From Celoporthe dispersa (taxonomy: Eukaryota > Ascomycota > Sordariomycetes > Diaporthales > Cryphonectriaceae), in the NCBI GenBank assembly GCA_016584495.1, contig WAID01000014.1:744001-808000 (forward strand): a stretch of 64,000 nt of DNA, in the 5' to 3' direction. Position 1 is the stretch's first letter, and each line of letters opens with the position of its first letter. Both the position numbers and the translations under genes were made by a program. Below the pieces are notes generated by a model that saw only the letters and a program-made list of their open reading frames with translations, searched no databases and was not told the origin of the DNA. This document shows, piece after piece, positions 1-12,548 of this stretch.

Positions 1-1980
1 GCTTAGATATATTCTTCTAAATTTTTCAATTGCAAAGCTTATTATTTTTGCAAATAAATTATTTGCGAATAATAAGAATCTAATATTATAGCTAAGCTAT
101 ATTATTATCCTTGCTAATAAAAACTATTCGCTTAATAATATAAGTTTCGCAATAATTAGCAATATAATTTATTAATTCTTAATTAAATGCAAATAGATAA
201 TAAAAGTATATTAGCAAATAAAATCTATAATATAATTAATAAAATTAATATTAGCATTTTATTAGCATTAATTCTCAAAATAATTATCAAATAGCTATTG
301 CTAGATAATATTCTTATTATTATCTGTATAAATTTATACTCTTTATATAAATATCTAATCAAATTGAGCATTATAAAAGAAAAAGATTAATAATTGATAT
401 TATATTTCTCTAGCAATTATACAAAGCAAAAAAATCGCTAAGATTAGATAAATTAATAGCAAGAATAATTCTGCAAATGCAATAATAAAAGCATTTTCGA
501 ATATTATATTAAAGCAGCTTATTAATTATAATAAGCTTTATATTCGAATAAATAGCTTTATTAATAAACTATAATCGACTATTATTCAGATTTTGGATTA
601 TTATTTATAGCTCAAATATATCTTATTTACTATTTTTGCTTTTTTCTTATGCTATACTTATTTTTTTTAGCTTATATTAATGCATTCTGCTAGCAATTAT
701 CAACTATTCTTCTTTTCGCATAATGCTTCTTATATAATAATTTCTATAAATCTTATCAAATAATATATCTATTTTTACTTTCTTTTTCAAAGCTATTATT
801 ATATTTATCAAATTATTTAGCGATTATTGTATTATCTATTATTAAGTCTATTAAATTAATTAGCAATAATTGTATTAGCTATTGCTTATCAATTTTTTTA
901 TCAAATAATAATATTCTATTGCTTATAAATCTATCAATTTTATTAGCGCAAATCATCAAAAAGCTTTATCGCTTATAAATATTCGATAGCTAATCAAATA
1001 ATACTTATAATAATATTATCTTTTAATATTATCAATAGCAATCTTATTATTCTTATTATTTCTAATAGAAATATCAGTATTGCGAGTTCCAATGCAATTG
1101 CAATCCCTGCAAATGCAATCTCAATTCCTATAATTATATCTATAATCTCTACTAATACTCTAAGCAAGAAGAAGAAAAATCTCGCAGAATAAATAATCTC
1201 AATAATTGCAAGAATAATGCAAAAATATAGATAAATAGCTTATTTTTGAAAGAGAAAGCTAAGAAATAAATAAAAAGATTATTAATAAACTGAAAGCTTG
1301 GAATCTCTAATATTTATCGAATATTATTATACAGGATCTATATCTATCTATTATCAAAAGAATTCTATTTTTAAGATTACAAAAACCTTATATAAGATTA
1401 TTATAATTATCGTAATAATAAGCAAGATTAGTATTTCTAATAAGCTATAAAACTATCGAAAGCTTATAGATAAGCTTATCAAAAGCTAAATTAAAATCTT
1501 TATATAAATCCAGATAATTATTAATTAGATAAAGATCAAATAGATCTAGCTAGCTATTATAAAGAAAATTATCCTAAAGTATATCTTTGCGCTTAAGTTA
1601 GCTAAGAAAAGCAAAGCTATAGCCAAAAAAGAATTGCAAATATTGCAGGCTTAAAAATAATAATACTAATAATGCAGCTATTATAAAAGAGAAAGAAAAT
1701 AATAAAAATGCTATTAAGAGAAATAATAAGACTATAAGCATTATTATTACTAATAAAGATAAAGATAATAGTATAGATAAAAATAAATATATAGATTTAT
1801 TGATAAAATTTAATTGAGAAGCGAGAAAAATATAAACTAGTTGGATAAAAATGCGATATTCGCATAGCATAGCCTATTGATTTTGCGATAATTTAGAAGA
1901 ATATATATACGATGCTTGTAATCATTATTTAAAAAGTTGCTAGTATAGAAGCAATGATTATTATTGCTTGCTAGCCTGTG
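1..1980. other. AT-rich block, probably a mutated repeat relic
   Basis: The block is overwhelmingly A and T, has no convincing coding sequence on either strand, and ends abruptly near base 1980. Fungal AT-rich blocks of this kind are usually transposable elements degraded by repeat-induced point mutation (RIP). The surviving C residues are not placed as classic CpA-directed RIP predicts. In the first 480 bases I count 49 C: 24 follow G, 21 follow T, only 3 follow A and 1 follows C, while 19 are still followed by A. No terminal repeats or transposase fragments are recognisable, so the parent element cannot be named. Confidence 0.75.
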
Positions 1981-2594
1981 CGCAAGAGCATTTAGCTGGG
2001 GGCTAAGGCCCCTAGACAGAGCAGCAATCCTTCATCTTACAACAACAAGCAATACAATACTATCAACCACCCTCTACGATGTACGTACGTACGAGTACTA
2101 ACCAACACATACAAAGACAGCCACACTCCGAAATCAGTACGTCTTGGTTTGGGGAGGGAAGGAGAGGGGAGAGACGTATTAAGAACCCTAACCCAATTAA
2201 TACAAGATGAAAGTCGTCATCGGAACATTGCGACATCTTGGACGGCAGCGGCCCAGGAAGCAATTCTACAGAGGCTCAAATACATTTCCTGAAATACCAC
2301 TGCCTCTTGGTAGCACTCTGCACCTCAGGCTCTATCTATATACAGTACAGCTGGGCGGAGACGCCCTCACCACCTCTACGCAGCAGCCCAGGGAGGTGTG
2401 AGATGTGCATGACGACCTCGGGGATCCAGTGACGTAATTAACCGGGGTCACATCGAGTCCCTTCCTTCAAGAAGGCCTCTCGAGACACAGAAGTGGCACC
2501 ATTCCTGCGCCAGAAACATCTCCAGCATCCAAACCCCCAGTCACCAACCTGTGCCCAGACCAACACAGCTCACGTACCACCCTACACAGACACA
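1981..2594. other. Intergenic, AT-block edge to the DUF1264 gene
   Basis: GC-balanced sequence begins here. A short inverted pair (GGGGGC and its near-complement GGCCCC around 2005-2021) sits right at the compositional edge. The rest is the probable promoter and 5' leader of the downstream gene; I see no gene or RNA in it. Confidence 0.5.
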
Positions 2595-3576
2595 ATGGCG
2601 TCCTCCAAGGTCCCCGGGGCGAACGCACCACCAAGAGCAGAGTCCTCGAGACAGGCGCGGCCATGACCCAGGACTTCGCGCCCGTCAAGGCCATCTGCGC
2701 CCACCTCAACGCCTTTCATGTCTACGCCGACGACCCCAGACGCTTCGTCGAGTCAAACCACTACTGCAGCCACCTGACCGAGGGTAAGGCTGGGCCCCAG
2801 AAGGACGTATCCTTGGGCTTCCGAGACGGGTAGCTAGGCTCCCAAGCATAGCAGCCGTGGCTGACGTATTCCCTTGCGCCGTACGCGTGCAGATGTCCGC
2901 CAGTGCATTCTCTACGACAGCCCTGACCCGGGTGCTCGGCTGATTGGCGTCGAGTACATGATCACGCCGGAGCTGTACGGGACGCTCGACGCGGAGGAGC
3001 GCAAGCTCTGGCACAGTCACGTCTTCGAGGTCAAGTCGGGCATGCTCATCATGCCCAAGCCGGCGGGCCTCGTGCCCCAGTAGGTCCAGCCTGTGGTCAT
3101 TTCTCTCTCTCTCTCTCTCTCTCTTTTCTCTTCAGGAGCAGCTGCTCATAAACATCGGTGGTCAGGGCTGCGTGGGAGAAGGCCGAGACGGCGGAGATGG
3201 AAGATGTCATCAAGCTTTATGGCAAGGTGAGTGGGCTCTCAGAGCATATCTGCCAGAGACATGTACTATGCTGCTGACACTAGTAAAGGTGTATCATCTG
3301 TGGCAGGTGGACCTGGGCCATAAACTGCCCCTGGGGAACCGAAGCTGATGACCAGCTTCAGTAGGCGATTCCTTGACTCTGCAACCTCTCCTCTAATAAG
3401 GTGGACAGCATGCTGATCATCATCCTGCAGCTCGAGCCGAACAGATGCCGGAGTTCGACAAGACCATCGGCGAGAGGGACAGCAGGTTCGGCGCGGACTA
3501 TAAGAGGAAGCAGGACCTTCGGGAGAACATCGAGGATCCCAAGATCCATCCTGATGCCGACGCGACTTGGAAGTAG
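2595..3576 (+). CDS. DUF1264 / oil-body-associated-type protein, two frameshifts
   Basis: This matches the DUF1264 family (plant OBAP and fungal relatives, about 220 residues). Five exons fit: 2595-2783, 2893-3079, 3166-3226, 3289-3360 and 3431-3576, all with GT-AG introns. Family landmarks in order are AICAHLNAFHVYADD, VESNHYCSHL, LIGVEYMITPELY, LWHSHVFEVKSGMLIMP, WEKAETAEMEDVIKLYGK, YHLWQVD and, near the end, RDSRFGADYKRK. Two one-base losses must be assumed to keep the frame. One is at the CCCCGGGG run at 2612-2619, and the other at the GGGG run at 3333-3336; with them the exon phases add up to about 218 residues. Without the first repair the only start is ATG 2663, inside the conserved domain. 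In plants the family coats oil bodies; the fungal role is not established. Intron 2 carries a long CT tract (3102-3124). Confidence 0.88.
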
Positions 3577-4439
3577 GAAGAAACAACAGAGAGCCCTTCA
3601 TCCGGGATCTCCACTCAGGATATGTCCCTGGCTCAGCAGCTTCAAAAGGCTTCATGTTACGCAGGCAATATGCGTCGCCACAAGAATTACTATTTTTTGA
3701 AAAGAGAAAAATAGACCCCCAAAAACAAGGGATCTATTCGTACAACTTTCGGATAGGTGTCACCGTTTCCTCCGTTCTATGGTGTTGCTTGGCTGTCATG
3801 CCATTTCATGTTTCTGCCTGCACATCGTTTCCTCAGCTGGATCGGGTCTTGGCCCCGCCCCCTCTCGTGTCAGCACCAAGGTCATGGGCAGCCCTCTCAG
3901 CTGTGCCTGGCCTCTACAGCGGCGAGATCATGCCGTCATCCGAGAAAGGGCATACCCAAACCTTTTGGCTGCTGACCACAGGGATGACGATCCACCCAGC
4001 AGCTGTGGGATTTTGACTCGGTCTTGAGGAATTCTGAGACGAGCTGGACAGTCTTGTGTCCCGGGCGAACCACTGGGCCAGGCCCGCTAATCCAGGCACC
4101 GACGCCAACCTCAGGACAATTTAATCTCGCCTTTACTTCTCAAGATTACTTGTTTATCACCTAGCTCCCCGGGTCCAGAACATGAACTACTAATTACTAC
4201 TGCTGCCAGGACTCCTGCTGCCAGGACTCATGCTGCCAACACCACAAAGGCTGTCTCGACGACCTCTCATCCTGCCCACAGCACTTCGAGCCGCAAGCCA
4301 GCCTCTGCGCCGCGGGGTCGAAAAATATTGACCCTCCACGCGAGGCACAAACACGACGACGGACCCGACAGCATGCTATTACTGTGATCAAAACCCTGGA
4401 GCCCTGGTCGGGACACGAGATAACTGAGCTGGACCGAAC
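3577..4439. other. Intergenic with a 15-bp tandem repeat
   Basis: No gene is recognised. A 15-bp unit beginning TGCTGCCAGGACTC is present twice in tandem (4201-4215 and 4216-4230), followed by a partial third copy. The stretch upstream of 4440 is the likely promoter and leader of the membrane-protein gene. Confidence 0.45.
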
Positions 4440-6489
4440 ATGACCGACGTTTCGGGCTGGGAAAAGGGCGAGGTGGCACTTTGGGGCTGGGATACGAGGT
4501 CGCCGAGGAGCGACCTCATCTACGAGATCGAAACTCTGGCACAACCATTCCCGGAGGCGGTAGCGTCGATCATCCCACCTCTCGAGTCATATCCGGAGGT
4601 CTATCTACAGTCGGGCGACTGCGCGGCCAGCTCTTCTGATTACCTGGACGAGGTGACCGGGAACTGCTCGAGTGTCTGTTTTGACAAGGAGACGTTATTC
4701 TTGCCCTTCAACCTGGGGACGTGTCTCGGCCTGGCCTCGGCTGCGATGTTGATACAGAATGACACCTTTGCCTGGAACCAATCATACTCACAAAACGCCG
4801 AGAAGACCCGGCAGCACAGCCTGGGAAACCTCACAGAGTGGGACGGGGCAGGCATCTTCCAGGACGTCATCAGCTGCGCCGTCGCCTCGTGCTCGCACAA
4901 CAACATATCAACCTGCCCCGAGCAGACGCTCCGCCTGGAGGGCATGTCGTTTACTGTTGACGACATGTCCACCGCCATCGAGGGCTTCAGCTTCTTTTGT
5001 GGGAACGTCGGCCTGCAGGTCAACTCGGACATTGCCGGCCCGGGCGTCATGACCTCGTACCTCCTCCAGATCAGCGCCGCCATGATCTTCTGGCTCATCG
5101 TCAAGGTGCTCACCTCGTGGCCGCGCGTGTTCGCCTGGCCCTTTCTCCTCTGCACGAGGGAGAAGAGGCCGGACCCCGGTTTCGACCCGAACCTGTCGTG
5201 CCCGCCCTACCACGAGAAGAAGCCCCGGCGGAGGACCTCGGCATGGCGACGGGCCAACGCCATGCAGCACCGCCTGCGCCGGCTCCGCCTCCACGCGGCG
5301 ACGGTGTCCACGCTCGTCGAGTTCCAGGAGGTGCAGGCGTTCTTCGTGGGCGCCATCCAGATCGCCACGCTGGCCACCTTCAAGCCCAGCGGGTCGTCGC
5401 AGTCGGACGCGCACTCCATCAACAGCTTCGGCGAGGCCATCCTGGACAGCCAGCTGGTGCAGATGCTGGCCGTCAACGGTATCCTCCCGATCCTGCTGGT
5501 GCAGTACATCCTGCAGACGTACGACAAGCGGTGGTGGTACTCGTTTGCCCTGCTCTGGGTGACCTTTGCGCTGGCGCTGGCGGTGCAGGCGAGGAGGAAC
5601 TCGCTCATCTCGAGCTTCGACGTGCTCTGGGACGTGATGAGGTTCGAGAGCTCCGTGGACGAGTGCGGTGGCAACCCCAACCCGATGGTGTACTGCAACA
5701 CGTACTCGTCCCCTATCGTCAGGGGATAGGCGGGGAGATCTTCGTGGCGTACTGCGGGATGCTCATGCTGAGCATCGACTTTCTGATCCCGAGGGCGCAG
5801 GGCTGGCCTGTCCTCAAGGGCGTCATCGCGGGCGTGCGGGCTGTGGACTGGGACAGGAGTGCTGCCTCGCGGGCCGTGAAGAAGATGTGCCGCGGGACCG
5901 CCCTGTTCCTCTGGTCTCTGCTCGAGTATGTGCTGGCCGGGACGATGGCGTACTACCTGATGAGCCTGCTCATGATTGCCTTCACCATGACGGGCGGCTC
6001 CAACACCTGGGGCTCGTGGTCCTTTGGACAGCTGGTCTCGGTCATGGTCTGGGTTCCTCTCCTCTTCAAATTTATATACTACAACATCTTGTGAGCTGCC
6101 CTCTTTCCCCACAACCCCACCCTTTTTTTTTCCCTCTCCTGGAGCATCATGAGCCCAAGAGATAAAAAGAAGAAGAAAAATCTGACAGGCCACACAGCGG
6201 AATCGAAGAAGCCGTCGGCAGCCGCCTGATGAAAGAATTCCGGGTGGTCCAGGACGAGGAGCTCGACGCCGAGGGCAGCGGGTATGCCAACATCGAGATT
6301 GACGAGCTGCAGCAGCTCCACGACCCGGCGCCGTCCGGCAGGAGGAACAACAACAGGCCTGATGAAAGTGCAGCCTCGACGCCGGACGGGAGTCCTCATG
6401 GTAGTTTTGACTCGCTCGTGGCGAATGCGCCGAGGGCGTATTGTCTGGATCATAAGTCGTCTTGGTCGTCGTCTTTTGGGAGACAGTAA
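4440..6489 (+). CDS. Fungal multi-pass membrane protein, function unknown
   Basis: Two exons fit, 4440-6090 and 6189-6489, with a GT-AG intron and compatible phase, giving about 650 residues. An in-frame TGA at 4425 limits the start to ATG 4440 unless an upstream exon (perhaps carrying a signal peptide) exists. The N-terminal 200 residues look extracellular: several Cys (for example DYLDEVTGNCSSVCFD) and NxS/T sites. About six hydrophobic segments follow, including those around GVMTSYLLQISAAMIFWLIV, WWYSFALLWVTFALALAVQA and FLWSLLEYVLAG, then a hydrophilic acidic C-terminal tail. The frame breaks at the GGGG run at 5722-5725; one extra G joins the two halves exactly. I recognise the type as a conserved ascomycete hypothetical but no function. 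Confidence 0.75.
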
Positions 6490-6690
6490 TTTGTTCGCTG
6501 AGAGGCTTGCTGGACGGTGCGTATCCTGTACACCTTTATAAAGTAAACGTGGAAAGAAAGAAGAAAGAAAAATAAGAGAGGGGAAGAAAAAAAGAGAGAA
6601 AGAGAAAAGAGAAGAAAAAAAGAAGTCGTGACCAAAGCTTAGCTTATTAATACCTCATCTGTCCTAAAACCAAATACTGACCATGACCAC

Positions 6691-8166
6691 TCACTCCTCT
6701 CCCGACCTCTCCATGTCCTTGTTCCAAGCATCTCTCACCTGCTGCAACAGCCCTTCCCTCGTCAGCACATCCAGCGCCGTCCCAGCCAGCGCCTTGGAGA
6801 CCCGCAGACACCTGTCAAAGGCATCCCTCGTCCCGGCGGCGCCCGCAAATTCCGGGTTGTGGGGACCCTGCCCCCAGGCCCAGGCACGATGGAGAAGCCA
6901 ACATGCAGGCTGGGCATCTCGTGGCTCACGTCGCCCTGGTCGGTGCTCGCCCTCGTCCTGCCCCGCGCCTCGTCGACGTCCGGGTCCAGCGGGATTCTGC
7001 TCGTCGGCGGCTCGAAGGGTCCTCCCGCCACGGCACCAGGGCGTTCCAGTAGCTCGTGTAGCTCCGGGCCAGCACCCTGTTGGGCACGTGGTCCGCGTAC
7101 GCCTGCAGGTCGGTCACCTCCAGCCGCGCCCCCGAGGCCCTCGCCCCGGCCTCGAAGCAGGCGTCCACCTTGGCCCTCAGCTCCCGCAGCCTGGCGCGCG
7201 TGTCGGCCCGCACGACAAAGACCCCGGCCGCGCGGGCGTGGATGATGTTGGGCGCCGCCCCGCCGTCGGTGATGTGGCCCTGGATGATATCACCAGGCAT
7301 CGTCTGCTGGCGGAGCAGGCTGAGGGCGGCGTAGGCCGTGACCAGGGCGTCGAGGGCGTTGATACCCAGCCAGGGGTTGGCGGCGGCGTGGGCCTCCCGG
7401 CCAAGGTAGACGACCTGAAACCGGGTGTAGGCGGTGGTGGGCATGAGGGCGCAGTCCGCGGTGATGCCCGGGTGGGACATGAGGCTGAGGTCGACCCTGT
7501 GGTCGCGGTAGGCGCCGGCCCGGAGGAGCTTGATCTTGCCGCCGCCGCCCTCCTCGGCGGGGGTGCCGAAGAGGACGATCTTGCCTGGGACGGCGGGGTG
7601 GTTCTTCATGACGGCGGCGGTGGCCAGGGCGGCGCCCAGGGAGGCGGTGGCTATGAGGTTGTGGCCGCAGGCGTGGCCTATGCCGACGAGGGCGTCTGGT
7701 CTGGGATGTGAGCTTCTGGCCGGCACAGGCTTGAGATAACCTACCCATTTCCACATTGAACGAGATGACCGGCCCCTCTCGCCCGCTGTCGTACTCGGCC
7801 GTCCATGCGGTCGCGAGCCCGTAGGCGGACGGCGTGACCTTCCATCCTCTGGGAGCGCATGAACGCCGTGAGGGTCTCGTGGGCGATGTACTCCTGGAAG
7901 CCCAGCTCTGGGTTGTCGTGGATCTTCTTGTTGACGGGCCACAGCTCCTGGGCGATGCTGTCCACGAACGAGCTGATCTCGCCCAGGAAGGCCGGCTGCT
8001 GGTCGGAGCACGCTGCAGCATCTCGTCCCGAGGCGTGGCGGGCTGCTGCAGGCCCGTGGCGCTGTTGTTGCTGCTGCACCGCCGGCGGGTCGGGGCCGTG
8101 GTCGGAAGAGCAGCCCGAGGCATCATCGCGAGAGATGATCACAAAGTCATCGTCGGTGTCCATCAT
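6691..8166 (-). CDS. Peptidase M20 amidohydrolase (PM20D2/ACY1-like), several frameshifts
   Basis: This is a zinc-dependent M20 amidohydrolase of the PM20D2-like group, expected to hydrolyse an amide or dipeptide bond. Visible motifs in order are IHDNPELGFQEYIAHETL, DALVGIGHACGHN (metal-binding His), LFGTPAEEGGGGK (catalytic Glu pair), MSHPG, GREAHAAANPWLGINALDAL and, near the C-terminus, STDQGDVSHEMPSLH. A 49-bp intron (7696-7744) restores the EMDALVGIGHACGH join. The frame breaks near 7843-7850, near 7021-7036 and at the CCCCC run at 6871-6875. Each fits missing bases, so either the assembly is faulty or the gene is decaying. Start chosen at the MMDTDDD methionine (8166); the first ~50 residues are low-complexity and Gln-rich. 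It is convergent with the membrane-protein gene, 200 bp away. Confidence 0.85.
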
Positions 8167-10652
8167 GTCTTTGAGTCGACGTGACCGCGGGCTGTGAGTG
8201 AGGTCGTCTGTCCTGTAGGTTCTGGTCTGGTCTGGTCGGGCCCGGCAAGGACGAGCCCCGAGGCCCCCGCGTCCCCCGCGTCCCTTTTCTGGTTGACTGA
8301 CTGTGGATAATGTAAAGTATTCCACGAGTTGATGTATTATAGGGTTAGGGTCATGGCATCATGCCCAGGAGCGTAGCAGAAGGATAGCTTTGATTTGCCC
8401 TTTCTTCTGCAGCGGAGGATCCCACGAATTAATTATACCAGCACATGCAGTCCGCCCTGGCAAGCTCTGTTCGGCATTCCCCATGCCGTCGACGAGTCTC
8501 TCTCTCACAAACACCGTCGCCGTAAGAGGTAGGACCACCTGGACTGGGACGCATGGGGATTGCGAGCCTAGAATCGGACGACGATAGCCCAACCGAGGGG
8601 AATATTTGGTCCACGGCCGAAGGGAGTCTTGGTGGGTGGTCGTTAAGGCTGGCAACCAATAAGTCAGACTCGGTCTGATCCTGAAGACAAGAGCCCAAGA
8701 AGGCCCCCAGAAGGTAGCGAAACATGGCAGAGTCGAGGCAATGTCTCCATGCACCTCGGTTCTTTTCATCCGCCACTGCTGTTGGCGCAATTGTCGGTGC
8801 CGTCGCGGGGGCTTGAGGTTGCTGGCGGCGAGCAGGTCGCGGGAGCAAGACGATAATGATCCATGGGTATTATTAACTTAATCATCTTCTCTGCCGTCCA
8901 AGACCATTTGCCAAGTCTTGAACGAGAGTTGTCATCGTAGCCAAGACTTGGCCAAGACACTGATGACAGCCCTTTCTCCGATTTTTCTCATCTCGGCTGA
9001 CGGTTGCGTTGTTGTTGTTCGGGTCATAGAAGGAAGGACATTGTGGGTATTTCTCTCGGCAGACGTCAGATCTGGGGAAGCGGGCTGTGAAGCCGTTGCA
9101 TACTCAGCAAAGTTATTCATAGGCCGACTCGGAGGACTTGGGTCGTTCCATGGAATACTATGTAAGAGGATCTAAGGTTAGTTATGCCCAGCCGCTCTTG
9201 GAGTTGTTGTAAAGTGGAAGCAGGATCGCACCCTCTGAAGAGGATATAATAATACCCTCCACACTCTTTTCGCCACTTGCTCTCAAGAAGAAGTTAGTCC
9301 TCTTGTCCGACCCGCACCATGATTCTTGTCCTTCAACTGATCACCAATCACCAGCTCCTGACTGAAGACCGTTCTTGTGCTTGTTGTCTCGAGAACCTGC
9401 TCTGGCCCTCATGTCCGTAGGCAGGCACCCATTTATAGCCAAGTAGATTGATAAAAACAATGAACTTTAGAAGTAAAGAGACCCCAGGTGGTCCTCTGAG
9501 CAAGCCTATCAGCCACCCTATATACCTATCAAGGAGATACCCAGGCCGCCCGGGTGGACCATCGCCACCCTGTGGTCAGACCTGTATGCAACCCTCTGTC
9601 CTGAACCTGATCATCCATTCCCACCACTCCCAGAACCTGCTTCCTGTGGGAGGGCGGCAGCAAGAGGAACCTGCAGGAACCTGTCAGCAGATCAGACTTC
9701 AGCAGGGAGGGGCCAGCAGCCACTCACACCTGACGACCTATCATTGCCATCGACCGGGGAGTTGACGTGGGCAACCGGAAGGGGAGGGAGGGCGCGGGTA
9801 CGCACGTTGTCGAGATATGCGGGAACTATTAAAGCGCTTCTTGAAGATGGTGGTCGATCTGATTCCACCAACCCTCAGATGGCGGCAATCGTCCCACGGA
9901 GCCTGCTGTCATGCGAGACCAATGCATGAGACGGGGCTTGTGGTGGATCTTGGTGGCAAAGAAACTCTATCGATCTCACATCTGAGGGGTGACAGTGTCG
10001 GCTGGGGAGAGGCTGCATCTATCCTGGATGTACTCGTTAGTGCTTCTGACTGGTCTGCAGAAATCATCCATCTTGCCTGAATGGTGATGTAGGAAGAAGC
10101 TCTTGGGCACACGAGGCTCAGTCTGGATAGACAGGTGGGACACTGGTACGTCTCGTAGTGGGTGGTATTGTCCCAGATCAAGATATCCTTAGGCCTAACA
10201 GGATCCAGGCTTTCCTATTTCTGTCGGCGGTTCTCGTACATGAACAGTAGATACGCCATCCCTCCGATGTACCGTGGTATGTCAATAGTGTGTAGACACA
10301 TGCGTCTCTGGATGCATCCTCATCCCAGAGGCCACGTGCCGGCTGCCCACCCAAAGAGGCTGATACTCACCTGACCTGCAGTCTAGCCACAGATAAGTGC
10401 GTCCAACCTTGGGAGAGACCTCACACAGATGTATGTGGGTGGGGGTTTTTAGATTCTCGGGGGTGGCCTCCGTGCCGACACCGCGGGTTGGTGTGGTGTG
10501 CTTCCGAAGGCCAGCGGGGAGGTTCAAGAGCCATCCGAGTCCCAGGGGTGTTGAGATGTATTCAGCCGTGAACCACAATTACGCCATAAGCTTATGTCGC
10601 AGATAGTAACATCTCTTATGGGTATGTTGCAAAGCCCTTCCAATGTATATAT

Positions 10653-10662
<10 letters not shown>

Positions 10663-10715
<53 letters not shown>
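10663..10715. repeat. (CA)n microsatellite, about 26 units
   Basis: Uninterrupted AC dinucleotides, preceded by a short TATATATACATACATAC stretch and followed by a second short AC tract near 10762-10770. Confidence 0.95.
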
Positions 10716-10720
<5 letters not shown>

Positions 10721-12512
10721 GTCTTAGTGGACAATTTCTGTCGCTTGACAAGAGCCTATGGCACACACACACAAACACAAACATAGCCATGGAAGGGTTC
10801 TCTCTTCCACAATATTATCTAGGCTGGCTCGCGAAAGGATTGGTACAGAATCAATGCCAAGAGGAGGCCATAATTTCGATAGTAGAGTTTCCACAACTAT
10901 GTGCTGTAACTTGGTAGAGGGCCCTTGTCCCCTCCAGACCGGACCACCTCGTCCGGCCTGCTCTCCACCGCCTGATTGCTTCGCTTCTCGACTGCGAGAT
11001 ACCATTCAGGATATAAAGTCTTTAAAAGGACAAAAGGTCTTGGCCTTCACGCTGCATATGTGCAATCCACTGCGCTTAGCATCGCTCCAGTCCCATGTAC
11101 GCGTCAGCGTCGGAGGCATCGTCTCTCGAAAGTGCGACGTCCTCCTGCAGCATCGTAGCATCTGCGCTACGGTCAAACTCTTTTCCATGGTCGATTTTTT
11201 TCAAAAAAATTGAGGCTCCGTGTCTAAGAATAGATGCGGAAGAAGAAGAGAAAAAGAAGAAGGGGAAAAAGAGAGAGAGAAAGCTGGTCGGAATATGCGA
11301 ATATATATGACCGAATTTGTCAGATTTCGCCTAGGAACGTTCACTCGAACGAATCATCATGGTTACCGCCGTGCTTGATCGCCAACAGGGCATAATAACG
11401 AGTCCCTATGATCTTTGAAACCAAACCGTAGCCCTAGCTATGGTTGAGGCATAACTGGGTCTCTTCGATGCTGTAAAAGAAACTGAGTGGACATGCCAAG
11501 CCTGAAGGGATGAGGCATCACGGAGAATGAGCACCTACCTTAGCCGTCCGCTTGAGGTGAGAATACATCCGTGAGCGTGCTCCACCAGAATCGGAATTCC
11601 TGGCCATTGAAATACCCCTCCTCTCTGTGTCCCATGCGGCTCTGCTGTGGTAGCCTTGGCACCTCCACGATGCCCCCTCCAGACCTCACCAGGCCACCAC
11701 CAGCTTCCTCGGCACGTCATGTAGGTTTCTCTCACGGAAGTTCACGCCCGCCCGAGCCGTCCTCTTAAAGTCCTGATGTGGGATGTTGCTGCCAGTCGGT
11801 CCGATCTGAAACTTGTCATGACCATCTCAGCGCAATGTCGACACACCCAGAGGGCTGCGTGCAGCCTCTCTCATAGGCTCTCCATATCATCATGTGCCGC
11901 TTTCTGGCCCCGTCCCACGCATGCCAAGCTGATAGATCAGACCTCGAGTCGGAGGTGGTCATGCTGTAGACCCCCTTGCCCCTCTTCTGGCTCCCTCCTC
12001 TTGACTCAACCTCATCCGTTTCCAGGTGTTCTCACACTGGTACCGAGATATCGCCCCGTCTTTCGTCCCGCGGAATCTGCTCCAGGGCGAGCCTCTCGAG
12101 CCGTCCATTTTCTGTTTCTTCTTCTTCTTCTTCTCTTTCTGTTCCAAACCCAACGATAAGGACAAGGAACGTCCACGGACCACAACATGCCCGGTGCCAG
12201 GCTGAAATGGCATTATCAGCGTTTCAATCCCCATCTGCGAGAGATTCCCACAATCCTGCCGCCGCAATTTTCAGCTTGTCCCTCGTTCTTAAGGGGCGTT
12301 TCAAAGGATGTGTGTGCTATCTTACGGGCTCAGAGGGCAGAGAGAAGCACAGGAGTCGCCTTCTGGATTGAGAAGCTGGTCCTCCCTCCCATGCCCTGCT
12401 GCGCGGCCTTTTCCACTGCGGCTTCCAAGAACAGCCGCATTTCCAAGAAATGCTTACGCGTTCTCTGCGCGCGGTCGGAAAGAGGGCTCGCTTGTGAAGG
12501 CCTTCATAAGCT

Positions 12513-12514
<2 letters not shown>

Positions 12515-12547
<33 letters not shown>
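12515..12547. repeat. (AT)n microsatellite, about 16 units
   Basis: A perfect alternating AT tract in otherwise non-repetitive sequence; it can form a hairpin. Confidence 0.95.

Positions 12548-12548
<1 letters not shown>

Noticed and set aside
1598..1870. Leu/Ile/Phe-rich open frame on the minus strand in the AT block
   Set aside because: Its composition simply reflects AT-rich DNA; there is no motif and no start context.
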